A stretch of DNA of 64,000 nucleotides, from assembly GCA_038049695.1 (NCBI GenBank), contig CP142461.1:38334501-38398500 (forward strand). The letters are read 5' to 3'. The DNA is from Cinnamomum chago. Lineage: Eukaryota; Streptophyta; Magnoliopsida; Laurales; Lauraceae. Numbering within the stretch: position 1 is the stretch's first letter; each line of letters starts with the position of its first letter. Below, piece by piece: positions 8,794-19,537 of this stretch. Under the pieces are notes generated by a model. That model was given only the letters and a program-made list of their open reading frames with translations, was not told where the DNA came from and ran no database searches. The position numbers and the translations under genes are program-made.

Positions 8794-11316
8794 TCCAAGA
8801 TATGCAGCACAAGACGGTCGAATGTTATGTCGACGACCTCGCCATCAAAAGCAAAAGAAAAGAAGACCATCTCAAAGATCTTCGAGAAGTCTTCCTCCGA
8901 CTTCGCAAACACAAACTGCGAATGAATCCCCTCAAATGCTTCTTCGGTGTTTCATCGGGTAAGTTTCTCGGATTCGTAGTACGGAAAGCTGGCATAGAGC
9001 TTGACCCCATCAAAGTCAAGGCTATCCTAGAAATGCCATCTCCAAAAACCCTAAGACAATTAAAAGGGCTCCAAGGAAGATTGGCATACATTCGACGGTT
9101 CATCTCCAACCTATCAGGGAAGTGCTGTCCATTCTCTCGGTTAATGAAGAAAGGTGTCGATTTTGTTTGGGATGCTGAATGTGAAGCCGCGTTCCAGGAC
9201 ATCAAGTCATACCTGACTAAACCTCCAGTGTTGGCTGCCCCCACAACTGGAAAACCATTCCTCTTGTACACAAGAGCCCTTGACTGTTCTTTAGGCGCTC
9301 TACTCGCACAAAAGAATGACGAGGGAAAAGAAGCTGCTCTATATTGCCTTAGCCGCATGTTGATAGGTGCAGAGCATCGCTACTCTCCAGTCGAAAAAGA
9401 ATGCTTGGCAGTGATGTTCGCCGTACAAAAACTGCGTCACTACCTGCTATCCAACACAGTGTACCTGATTTCGAGGATCAACCTCCTAAAGGTCCTTGTC
9501 ACGAAAGCAGGTTCTCTCAATGCCCGACTGGCAAAATGGTCCATCCTCCTGTCACAATTTGACATTAGGTATGTACCACAAAAAGCAATCAAAGGCCAAG
9601 CTCTAGCAGACTTCCTCGCCGAGCATCCATTGCCTAAAGATTCTCCACTCAGGGACGACCTCCCAGACGAACCGGTCTACAGTGTGGAGACTTCCTTATC
9701 AAATGCTTCCTGGCACATGTACTTCGATGGCGCAACCAGGACAAATGAAAAGGGAAATCAAATATCGGGAATTGGCATTCTCTTTGTTAGTCCCGACAAA
9801 TACATGATTCCACACGCATTCTCGCTACTGGAACCATGTTCAAACAATGCAGCTGAGTACCAAGCCCTCATCGTAGGATTGGAGCTCGCCCTTGAATCCG
9901 GCATTACTACACTGGAAGCTTTTGGAGACTCTCAACTGATCGTCAACCAGATGAATCAGAAATTTGAAGTCAGGAAGCCCGATCTGTTGCCTTACTATAA
10001 CAAGGCACAATCGCTTCGACAAAAGTTCGACATCTGTTACATCACCCACATCCTCAGAGGTGAAAACATTCGTGCAGATGCCCTGGCTGGACTTGCTGCG
10101 TCTATGGCAATCCAAGAAGGGGAAAGCATGCAAGTTACAGTGTGTCAAAAAAGGATTCTCCCTCCTCTCAACACACATCAAGCAGTTGCTGAATGCCACC
10201 AAGTGGTTGGAAGTCGGATCTCCGTCCTTAAACCTCTGATCGGCGACTGGAGGGATCCGTTCATTGATTACATAATGTTCGGAATCCTACCTGAAGATCC
10301 AAAAGAACGGGTAAGCATCCAAAGGCGAGCCCCAAACTTTCATTTGGATATTCCTTCAAAAATGCTGTGTAGAAAATCCTATAATGGAATACTTCTACGC
10401 TGCTTGTCACAACAAGAGGCTGAGGAAACACTCAAAGAAGTACATGCTGGTCTTTGTGGAGCCCATCAGGCTGGGCCTAAACTCTACGATCAGATAAAAA
10501 GGTTAGGTTATTATTGGCCTACCATGGTGGCTGATGCAATGCAATTTGCTAAGCGCTGCCAACAATGCCAAATTCATGGAGATTATGTCCACATGCCTCC
10601 AGAATGGCTACATCCTACAGCAATCTCATGGCCTTTTGAAGCCTGGGGTATGGACATCATAGGTCCTATCTCCCCTCCATCGAGCAAAGGTCATCGCTTC
10701 ATCTTCGCCGCTACGGATTATTTTTCCAAGTGGTCAGAAGCATTCGCACTTAGTGAAATGAAGACCTCATCAGTCCTTCAGTTCTTGCGCACCAACATCA
10801 TTTGTCGCTTCGGCATACCTAAAAGATTCGTCCATGATAACGGACCACAGTTCCGCGATCACCGATTCTACAAGTTCTGCGACAAATACAAAATCCAAAG
10901 TTGTCCTTCAACTTCGTACAATCCGGCGGCGAATGGACTAGCAGAGGCCTTCAACAAGACGCTCTGCAAAATCCTCAAGAAAATGGTCTCTAGTCACAAA
11001 AGAGATTGGGGCGACAAACTGCCTGAAGCTTTGTGGGCCTATCGAACCACAGTTCGAGGACCAACCCATAGCACACCATTCTCCTTGGTCTATGGATGCG
11101 AAGCTGTTGTCCCTTTGGAAGTTCAAATTCCTTCCTTAAGGGTATCTCTACAAAATGACATGACGCAAGAAAGTAATGTCAAATTGAGACTCCAAGAGCT
11201 GGATAACCTCGATGAGAGACGGCTCGAAGCTCTACAAAGCATTGAACTCTACCAAGCACGCATGGCAGGATCTTTTGACAAAAAGGTCAGGCAACGCGCC
11301 TACAAAAAGGGAGACT
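8794..11316 (+). pseudogene. Tat-A pol: RT C-half, RNase H, aRNase H, integrase
   Basis: This is the polyprotein after T1, with an open frame from 8796. The RT box YVDD is at 8826-8837. The usual gypsy RNase H connects at about 9180-9600 (DCSLGALLAQ; YSPVEKECLAVMFA). A second, archaeal-type RNase H follows at about 9715-10110 (YFDGATRTNEKG, NNAAEYQALI, FGDSQLIVNQMN, ADALAGLA), the hallmark of the Tat lineage. Integrase has the zinc finger (H...H...CQQC, about 10440-10570), then catalytic Asp in GMDIIGP (about 10648), Asp in HDNGPQF (about 10834) and Glu in GLAEAFNK (about 10938). All catalytic residues are present in this segment. The last part of integrase is cut off by solo LTR T2 and resumes at 13512. 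Confidence 0.92.
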
Positions 11317-12179
11317 TGTAAGTCCATGGGATCCGAACCCTAGAGGGGGGGGGGGTGAATAGGGTGAGCTTCTTTTATGACCAATTTTAAACAGTTTTAA
11401 CTTCTTTAAAACAAACTAGTCACATGTGATGATTAATCATACAAGATGCGGAAGCTAACAAAAGAATCACCACAAAGCAATCACCATTACACAAGTATTT
11501 ATAGTGGTTCGGCCTCAATGCCTACATCCACTACCGGCTTGTGATCCAACACCCCACCGGATTTCCACTATTTATGCTTTTCAATAGGCTAAGCAATAAC
11601 CTTTACAATGATGTTTTTCCAAGGCTTAACATCAACCTTTACACTATGCTTTTATAGGCTAAGCAATAACCTCTTCAACCATAGGTTGGTTATCTCACTA
11701 AGAAAGTGTCTAACATACACTAGATGGAGATACAAATTAGGCTCATTACATTTGCCTCTATAATAGGCGGATATGAAAGTGAATAACAAATACACACTCA
11801 CACTATGAATGCAAAGATGAAAGTATATGAAGTGTGTGTGTGTGGTCCTCAATCATTTTGAAAATGAAAGCTCATAAATGTATGCCTAAGGCTTTTGAAA
11901 GTTTTAGCTCATAAAACATTTATGATTGAGGAAGTAATGCAATCACATGTTAAAAGTAACAACTTGTTAATGATATCAAAGTTACACAAGTTGTATGAAA
12001 TGGATTAACTCTAAACATGTGATGCATAGGGATGTCAATCAAATCAACAATGTAGCTCAAAACATAAAAATAGATTTGATTGAAATAAGGGGACAAATCA
12101 TATGTAATTATAAATACAACTTGAATATGATATACCAATCAAAGTAAGGCAAGTTGTGAAACTTTAAAACAATAATACA

Positions 12180-12791
12180 CATATGATTTGTAAACATGTT
12201 GAATCCAAAACATAAGATATATTTGAAAGAGATTTTCTTATGATGGAAAAACAACAACCAAAGATTCAATCAAGTATATGAATCATGTTACATCTAATTT
12301 CAAAGATGTTTCCATTAACATGATCTACTTAGATTTACCAAAGATTAAGTACTACTTGTATTGAATCAAATGGTGATGCATCCAAAACAATAGATCTATT
12401 CAAAGTATAAGACATGCTAAGGATACAACACATCATAGGTTAACATGCTACTAAGATTTATCAAAGATAAAACAAAACATGAAAACATATGGTTTGTAAA
12501 GAAGTTGAATCCAAAACATAAGTTAGTTTTGAAAGAGATGTTCTTATGATGGAAAACAACAACCAAAGATTCAACCAAGTATATGGATCATGTTACATAT
12601 AATTTCAAAGGTTCTTACATTAACATGATCTACTTAGATTTACCAAAGTTAAGTACTACTTGGATTTGAATCATATGATGTTGTATCCAAAACAATAAAT
12701 CAACTCAAAACATAAAACATGTTAAGGACACAACACAAACATAGTTTAACATGCTAGAAATGATTTACCAAAAATAAAACAAAGCATGAAA
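12180..12791 (-). repeat. 306-bp tandem duplication inside T2
   Basis: Two copies of about 306 bp lie side by side. The segment GTTGAATCCAAAACATAAG starts at 12198 and again at 12504, and the phrases around CAACAACCAAAGATTCAA and CATGATCTACTTAGATTTACC recur at the same spacing. The copies have diverged by scattered substitutions. The other T LTRs have a single copy. Confidence 0.85.
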
Positions 12792-12961
12792 ACATATGAT
12801 TAAGGAAGGAAGAGCCTACTTGGTGGTTTAACTTCATTAATCCAAGCTTTAGCTTTCCTAATCATCCCCTTCATCCCTTGGTTCTTTTCCCTTTTGATAT
12901 GCCTCAAATCCTCTCAAGGAGGGGTTAAAAATTCCTAACTTTTGGCAAAGGAAAGAACTCA

Positions 12962-13135
12962 TTTTTATAGCCAAAAATGCCCAACGGCTAGTCCTCGGTC
13001 AACCAGCAAAGTGGTCTCGGTCGACCGGGAAGGCACAACGGTCATATTTTTGACCGTTGGCAAGTTTCAGCACAGAAACTGCTGACTCGCCCGACAGTGT
13101 TCCCGGTCGACCGGCGACACTGCCGGGACACCCCC
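12962..13135 (-). promoter_or_regulatory. T2 U3 promoter module (minus strand)
   Basis: From the TATA end leftwards to right on the + strand: TTTTTATAG (12962-12970), CCCAACGGCT (12980-12989), a mutated and an intact palindrome around GGTCGACC (12995-13030), the inverted repeat AACGGTCA...TGACCGTT (about 13037-13060), then CCCGGTCGACCGG (about 13102-13115). The layout is as in T1, but with CCGG-flanked palindromes instead of TCGG/CCGA. Confidence 0.65.
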
Positions 13136-13511
13136 TTTTTGCAAAAAATCAACTTTTGCCTATTTTGAAGATATTTCTTTGGGGGACTTTTTGGCCACTA
13201 AATCAAGCTTGAAAAACATGTTTTAAAGATTCTAATGGTTTTTAAAACATGAACATAAAAAGCCTAAAAAGATTCAAAACTTTTAAAACAAAGGCTTGCT
13301 TGATTTCTTGAAAACTCTTTTCTAAAACAAATGCATCCAAGATGAAAATACAAATCATGCATAAATCAATACTTTTACAAATCTTAAAAGCAATGCATGA
13401 ATAAAACAAGATTTCAAGTTTAACTAAAACCAATGCAAGTGTGTAAATCAAATGATGCTAGAATGATTATGCATCCATCAAATTGCAATCTACAAAATTC
13501 CTAACAAGACG

Positions 13512-13699
13512 TGGTTCTTACAGTAAAAAGACCAATGGTTTTTGCCAACAAATCCAAAGGCAAATTTGAACCAAAATGGGAGGGACCTTTCGTCATCGAC
13601 AAAGTCTTCTCCAACGGCGCATACGCTCTTCTAAACATGGAAGGTGACAGATGTATGCTGCCCATCAATGGAAAGTTCTTGAAGCGGTACTACCCTTGA
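13512..13699 (+). pseudogene. Tat-A integrase C-terminal end
   Basis: The last 61 codons of the Tat-A polyprotein are separated from the rest by T2. The sequence reads LTVKRPMVFANKSKGKFEPK, then WEGPFVIDKVFSNGAYALLN, ending LKRYYP and TGA. This is the SH3-like GPY/F module (WEGPF) of gypsy integrases; no chromodomain follows. It is nearly identical to the end of the Tat-B polyprotein (44534 on the minus strand). The frame is intact. Confidence 0.88.
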
Positions 13700-14075
13700 A
13701 GGCTTCTTCCATCGGGTCAGAGCGACGCCTGCACGGCCAAAGCCTATTCCTAGGTATCTGCTCGTCAAACCCACTCCTTTTGAAATTTTCATCCTCTTGT
13801 TGAAATTTCTAAAAAAAAAAAACCCTCAAAACAATGTTTCTTTCATCGTTTCATTGTTCAAAAAAAAAAAGCAAATCCAAAAATCCAAGTTTAGGAGCTT
13901 CTTCCCAAACTTGACCAAAATTTTCGATCCTTGAAACCAAAATTCACGGTTTGAAACAAAATCAGGACCTAGGGATTTCAGCCCTAGTCCACCCCGACTT
14001 TTACCACCAAAATGGTTTTGAGTCAAAATTTACGACCCTCGTGTCTTTAAACAAAAAAATGGTTTTTCAAAAACC
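13700..14075 (+). other. Tat-A 3' spacer after pol
   Basis: This is non-coding, with poly-A runs near 13810 and 13860. It is similar to the Tat-B segment 44191-44533 in reverse complement. No gene is seen. Confidence 0.7.
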
Positions 14076-14480
14076 GCAGGGAAGCGACGTTCAGTCGATA
14101 CTTGCAAAACCCAAAATCGGAAGGATGCGAACCCCATTCGATACTTCCAAAACCCCAAAATTTCAAAAATCGTGGAGACGCAACATTCCAGTTGATATCC
14201 ACAACCCAAATTTTAAAACAAACAAAAAACAAAAGAAATGTTCGAAAAAACCTCAAAATTCAAAAATCGTGGGGAAGCGACATTCCATCGATACCCACAA
14301 AACAAATTTTTTTTGAAAAAAAAAAAAAGCAGGGAAGCGACGCTTAGTCGATACTTGCACCCAAATCCGCGAGGAGGCGACATTCCATCGATACTCGCAA
14401 CCGAATGAGCAAGGAGGCGACATTCCATCGATACTTGCAATACCATTCAGCAGGGAGGCGACTTTTAGTCGATACTTGCA
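14076..14480 (+). repeat. Tat-A 3' repeat array 1 (GGCGACATTCCATCGATACT)
   Basis: About eight dispersed-tandem units share the core GAGGCGACATTCCATCGATA followed by CTTGCA. They alternate between two forms, CATTCCATCGATA and CTTTTAGTCGATA. Spacing is 40-90 bp, filled by A-rich sequence. Tat-B has the same array at 43743-44180. Confidence 0.85.
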
Positions 14481-14499
14481 TTTTTGAAAACCAAAAACC

Positions 14500-15273
14500 T
14501 GGCTTTCAAGCCAAAAAACCCGGCTTCCATGCCAAAAATCCGGCTTTCATGCCAAAAATCAAAATTCGGCTTCCATGCCAACAAAACAAAACTCGGTTTT
14601 CAAAAAAAAAAAAATCTGGCTTTCATGCCAAAAACAAAAAATCTGGCTTCCATGCCAAAAAGAAATTTCGGCTTTCATGCCAAAAACAAAATCTGGTTCT
14701 TACACCAAAAAATAAAACCGGCTCTCATGCCATAAACCAAATCTTGGCTCTCATGCCACAAAAAATCTTTGGCTCCCATGCCATTTCAAACTCGGCTTTC
14801 ATGCCATTTAAAAAATCGGCTTTTACGCCACAAAAATTGGCTCTCATGCCATAAATCCAAATCTGGTTTTCACGCTACCAAAATCGGCTTTCATGCCACC
14901 TTAAAATTCGGCTTTCATGCCATCATCAAAAAAAAAAACCTGGCTTTCACGCCACCAAAATCGGCTTTCATGCCACCTCAAAATTTCGGCTCTCATGCCA
15001 TCCCAAAATTTGGCTTTCACGCTACCAAAATCGGCTTTCATGCCACCTCAAAATTCGGCTTTCATGCCATCATAAAAAAAAAACCTGGCTTTTACGCCAA
15101 CCAAAACAAAAACCCGGCTTTCATGCCAACAAAACAAACTGGTTTTCAAAACAAACCGGCTATAGATGCCATCCAAATCCGGCTATAGATGCCACCCGAA
15201 ATTTGGCTTTCATGCCGTAAACAAAATCTGGCTCCCATGCCAAAACATGTCTCAAAAACTGGCTCCCATGCCA
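14500..15273 (+). repeat. Tat-A 3' mini-hairpin array (TGGCTTTCATGCCA)
   Basis: About 30 units of 20-30 bp each carry a tiny inverted repeat, (T/C)GGC-N6-GCCA, mostly TGGCTTTCATGCCA, with variable A-rich spacers. Variants include CCCAT, TTTAC and TATAGAT loops. One unit (TGGTTCTTACACCA, about 14694) changes both arms yet stays paired. ORFs that run through the array are by-products of the repeat. Confidence 0.9.
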
Positions 15274-15526
15274 AAACAATCATTTGTCAAAAGATTTCTC
15301 ACAAAATGACAAACTTTTGATCACATCCCATTTAGCAATCACTTTAATCACAATATTTGAGTGAGCGTAGGGAAAACAAAAAAAGAAAGTACCAAAAAAT
15401 ACATGTGGTACCAAAAAAAAGAAGAAAAGAAAAGTGCTCACAAGCACTACAAAAATGTATACCAAAAAAAAAATACATGTGGTATATAAAAAGAAAGAGT
15501 TTCCGTTAAAAAAAAAAAAGGGGGCC
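15274..15526 (+). other. Spacer between repeat array and aORF
   Basis: This A-rich sequence contains GTACCAAAAAATACATGTGG-like repeats. The inverted counterpart in Tat-B is 42877-43136. No gene is seen. Confidence 0.6.
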
Positions 15527-18500
15527 TCAGCCAAAAATGCTCTCCAGCCAAGCTTTCAGCTCCTCAAGAAAACTCTTGGCTTCATCCGTTAGAGTCTCCA
15601 AGGCACGCTTCTTCAAGAATCTGCCATGAGTAGCTGGAGAAGGCTCTATCCCTTCTGCTACACCAGGAAGATTGTCCCGAGCAGTCTGCCATTGTTCATT
15701 CTCTCTAGCCTTCTTATTGAGAATCTGATCGGCCTCTGCAACTTGGCGAATCAAAGCACTCTCCCTGTCACGAGCCTCTGTTATGGCAGACCACATACTG
15801 GCGACTTGGGCTTTTAAGTATTCGAGATGCTTCCTTGCCTCCTCAACCTCTCCATCAAGGATGCTAAGTTCATGTTGCAGCCTGATGATGTCTAACTCCG
15901 CTCGGTTCCTCTCCCGGACCAGCTACTTCCTGCCCTGTGTAGTCTCTTTCAAATCCGATTGAGCCTTCTCAGCAGGGTTCAGGAACATTTCTTGGAAGAA
16001 CTGGTCATCAGGATAGCTGATGGTCTCAAACCATCCGTCGCCTAATGCAATGATCTTATCAACGATCGCCCGGGCGTCCGTAACATCCAGACCAATATCT
16101 TCCTCAGCATCTTTGAGAATCTCCTTCACATGCGGAATCTTGCTACATGCAACATCCAAGTGTCCAGAAAGGAGGGTCTCAATCCAAGAACTCAAAACCC
16201 GCATCACCACCTTCTTCGCATACTGAAGAGATGGGCCAGATGAAGACTCACCCTTCTCTGTTGATTGGTTGCCCAAGTCATGTCCCATCGGAAGAGTAAC
16301 AATAGAACACTTTCCAATCGGGGCCGCTGGAGAAGGAATCTCAACATGAGGTCTTGCCTCTGCCGCGTCAGAATTGGCTGGAGGAGTCCCAATTACTGGG
16401 TCAACTTCTGGCATCCCTGGCTCTAGCTCTGAAGGAAGCGATGGACTCTCTTCTGTCACTTCAAAATCTGCCAAACACAAAAAGGTATGAATATGATTTC
16501 GCAAAAAAAAAAAAATCAATTTCAAGATTATCACTATGAAATACCTTCTTCCATGATGGGTGGAGTACTTTCTGTCTCCATTTGCTCATCCGAGGCATCG
16601 TCGAGAGCCATATCCATAGATGGCTCGAAGTCGGAACCCTCTGGCAAGTCAGCTGACAAGAAAACAAAAATATGTGTCAGCAAATTCAAAAAAAAAAAAA
16701 AAATCATCATCCTCATACTAGGTGGAGATTATGGGTCCTCCCCAGAGTCCCTCAACTCTTCTTCAGATGCCGCTACTGGATCCATCACCGCCTCCTCGGC
16801 AGGAACCTCGGGCATCACCAAGTTTTCATCTTCTGCAAAAGAAAGAAAACAGCAGATCAAAAAAAAATCCCTCATAAAAGGAAAGAAGCGGAAATAGAAA
16901 AGAAGGAGAATCATACCAACATCGGCGGTCTCTTCTTCACGACCCCTCTTCTCTGGAGGCTCATCAGCATCTCCTGATACCTCCTCAACGATGGTAGAAG
17001 GGACTTCCAGATCAAGAGAGTCTTCGTGGCGTCTCTCAGTGCGACGCTGTCCTCTCCTCCTCTTTTTTCTACGAGCCGGTTTACTTGAAGTACCTGCCTC
17101 ACTGTCAAAGTCAGGACTTCCACTTGGCTCCTCACTGGACGACCCGCTCCTACCAGTGGACCCCATGGAAGCCTTCATTCGCTCTGCTTGCATCCAAGTG
17201 TCGATCTCGGCTTCCTCCTCCTCGAGCTGTCTCAAGACCTCAGCAGGTATCTCTTGTGCAGCTCCGGATCTAATGACATCCTGTTCCTCGAGAAAGCCTA
17301 TCCTATGCTTCTCTCCAGAAAGGAAGAACAAAACTTCCCCTCGACGGACGCCATCTGATCTACCAAGACCCTTCCCAGGAGATTGCTTGACATTCAACTC
17401 CTTCTTGGAAAGCCCTCGGTACACAGCAAAGCTCTCCACGAACCACTTCGTGAAGCCAGCAGTCCGAAAAATGGGCAACTCAAGATAGGAAATCATGGCA
17501 GTAGTGTCCTCCGCACTATAGAAAGCCCATGCATTTCTCCCGTCCTGCAAACCTCCAAAAAGCTTCACCATGCTCGAAGGCGCTCCAACAACGCCTTGAG
17601 AGAAGCCTAACTGCAACGCAAAACGCGAAGGGACATAAGGCTGGATGTCAATAAAAAGATGTCTGCGGTACACTATCGTGCCAACACGTATGTTTAAAAG
17701 CCACCTCTTCTCTGCGTTGGTCAAAGAATAGTGTCTTCCCGATCCTGCCCTGGTGGAATCACGGGAGACACCAAAATCAAAAGCCTTCTTCCGCAAATCT
17801 GGAGAAAGCTTTACTGAAGATTGCCCAATCTCGACATCCCTGAATCGTCGGATTCTCAAGCAGGCAGACAAAAGTGAATCGGAAACGGCTTTTCCCCTAG
17901 CCAACCGAATCATAAAAGGGTCATCATCCTGAGCAGCGCCCAAACAGTGGAAGCCGGGACAGTGGTACACATACCACGAATAAAAAATATGGGCTGAAAA
18001 TACCCTATTCATAGGAAGCCCAAGCCGAACCAGAAAAGCAGCAGCCTGCAGTTCGGTTCACAAATAGGAGTAAAGAGCAGGCACCAAAGCCAACTGCTCT
18101 CCGCACGCCATCTGACAAGCCGGAAATATACAATGCGGCCTGATGTGTGTTCCGTCTCCTCCAGCAAAAACAACCTCACCCAGCCAATAAGTGAGGTATG
18201 CAGCAACATCTCTCCGCAGCGCAACGTCGGAGCAAACGGCGTCTGTACTTGTGAGAAAGTTCTTCAAATTCTCTCGCATGGCAGAAATCTTTTTCCCCGG
18301 ATTCTTAGTCTTGGCTTCCTGGGTCATACTCTCAGAAGATTCTTCGTCGCCAAAAAAGTTTGGAGACAAAGAGCTGAAACTCCTCCAACTGCTACACCGG
18401 ACTTTCAAGCCCTCCTTCTCCCTCAAAAAATCGTAGAAGGCGAGGAGCTGAAAGTACAAAAGCCTGAACTCCTCAGACTGCTCCTCAAGGACGCTGTCGA

Positions 18501-18615
18501 TTGGCATAAATTCCTCATAGAGTTTGTCGAGGATGGGCAACCCGGTAATGGCACTCTTAATTGCCGAGGAGCTTTCCAAGTTTTGAAGTTTGAAGCTCGC
18601 AGCGATTTGAGCCAT
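15527..18615 (-). pseudogene. Tat-A antisense spliced ORF (aORF)
   Basis: This is a multi-exon gene on the strand opposite to pol, between the 3' repeats and the lost 3' LTR. Exon 1 starts at ATG 18615 (MAQIAASFKLQNLESSS) and runs to 16917. Probable later exons are 16832-16719, 16652-16545 and 16467-15527, with GTATGA/GTATTT donors and TTGCAG, TGTCAG, TGGCAG acceptors; introns are 77-115 nt. The protein has a globular N-terminal half, an acidic middle and a C-terminal region that looks coiled-coil. Decay: TGA at 18058-18060, TAA at 16729-16731 (Tat-B has Glu there) and TAG at 15923-15925 (Tat-B has Gln). Extra, often antisense, ORFs are known for Tat elements; their function is unknown. It resembles plant 'putative gypsy type transposon' proteins, but I could not search to confirm this. 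Confidence 0.8.
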
Positions 18616-18862
18616 TCTTCAAGCTTGTGGAGATTTGATGAGCTTGGTTTGATCTCGCAGCAACGTTTGAGTTAAAACCTTTTTTGAGGATGCTTCATTG
18701 AGCTTGCAGCGGTGTTGAGCTCATCTTTAAGCTTCCTATTTTCTTCGGGATGTTTCCCTTTTCTTTGGACTTGTCCCGGAATCATGCCAAAACTTCGCTA
18801 GGATTTTTCTTTAGCAAAATTCTGACATTTTGAGGATTAATGATTTTTTTTATGCTTCGCAG
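18616..18862. other. Inverted junction between Tat-A and Tat-B
   Basis: On the left side is sequence upstream of the Tat-A aORF. It contains two diverged copies of the leader-type motif seen at 83-102: CTCGCAGCAACGTTTGAG near 18653 and GAGCTTGCAGCGGTGTTGAG near 18701. By 18863 the sequence belongs to the Tat-B aORF on the opposite strand. No LTR, and no CCATCA/TGATGG terminus, is present between them. The exact breakpoint cannot be placed by eye. Confidence 0.5.
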
Positions 18863-19280
18863 GTAATTCCTCTAGAACAAACAAAGGCAAAGAGCCTGTT
18901 ACTGATGCACTTCCTCGATCTACCAGGTCTCCTAATGTGGCTGTACAGTAGGCTTGGGAGAAGGTCCAGTTTGTGGAGAGAAACTTGGAAGAGTGTGACT
19001 CCCTCAACCGCGATGAGATGAGAGGAAGACACCGTTAGTGAAGGTATGATTCTTTTTTTTCTCTTTTCGTTTCTTTTTGCTGAGATTTCTTGTTTTGATT
19101 TGCCTTCTCTCCCTTTTTCAGTGGAAGATGAGGACTTGGTGATGCCTGAGGTTCCATCTGATGAAGCAGTGACAGATCCGGCTGCAGCATCCGAAGAAGA
19201 GCCGAGGGACTCTGGAGTAATTCCAGAATCTTTACCTGGTATGACTTCTTTGTATTTTCCTTTTTTCTTTTGTCTGTACT
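18863..19280 (+). pseudogene. Tat-B aORF, 5' remnant (exon end and exon 2)
   Basis: This is the + strand part of the aORF of the minus-strand element Tat-B. A putative acceptor TTCGCAG ends at 18862. The exon ending GTGAAG at 19043 has a GTATGATTC donor identical to that of Tat-A exon 1. Exon 2 is 19122-19238 and encodes EDEDLVMPEVPSDEAVTDPA-like sequence, parallel to Tat-A. Only the last few codons of exon 1 (REEDTVSE) align with Tat-A; the preceding 160 nt contain stops and do not match, so exon 1 is mostly missing or replaced. The next intron is cut at 19280 by Cop-C and resumes at 40004. Confidence 0.65.
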
Positions 19281-19537
19281 TGAAAGTGCAGGCTAGGGCC
19301 AATGACTAAGTCCTAGAGGGGGGGGGTGAATAGGACTAAGGGAGTCAATTACCAATTTTAAATTTTTTTAGGGCACTTTTAATAAAACCAGAACAGATAA
19401 CATTACAAACATAAGAAGAGAAAGACTTAATTATCATATGTGTTCATCAAGACAGCTTAAGCAATAACTAAGAGATACAAATAGATGAGAGTAGATAAGC
19501 ACAAGTGTGTGTGTCTATTGAATCTTAGTGATGACCT
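19281..19537 (-). repeat. Cop-C 3' LTR, piece 1
   Basis: It matches 38426-38680 of the 5' LTR (CCTAGAGGGGGG tract, AGATAAGCACAAGTGTGTG, CTATTGAATCTTAGTGATGACC). It ends at the target site gacct of the inserted Tat solo LTR. Confidence 0.9.

Larger units (their letters stand above)
11317..13506 (-). mobile_element. T2: solo LTR of the T family
   Basis: The 2190-bp element lies on the minus strand. On the + strand it begins TGTAAGTCC and ends CCTAACA. The target duplication is agact (11312-11316) against agacg (13507-13511), one mismatch. Removing it restores the integrase frame (GDL then VVLTVKRP). It is the longest T LTR here because it contains a 306-bp tandem duplication. It carries the poly-C tract, the GGTTATTGCTTAGCC repeats (about 11570-11680, three units) and the U3 promoter module (12962-13135). 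There is no internal region and no gene. Confidence 0.9.

Noticed and set aside
14405..15188. Long ORFs through the mini-hairpin array (FGFHAKNK-like proteins)
   Set aside because: These are translations of the tandem repeat; the frame is open because the unit lacks stops, and it is not kept in Tat-B.
14500..15273. CRISPR-like array of short repeats
   Set aside because: Units are 13-14 bp with 5-20-bp A-rich spacers, variable and not exact, inside a plant retrotransposon. It is a tandem repeat, not CRISPR.
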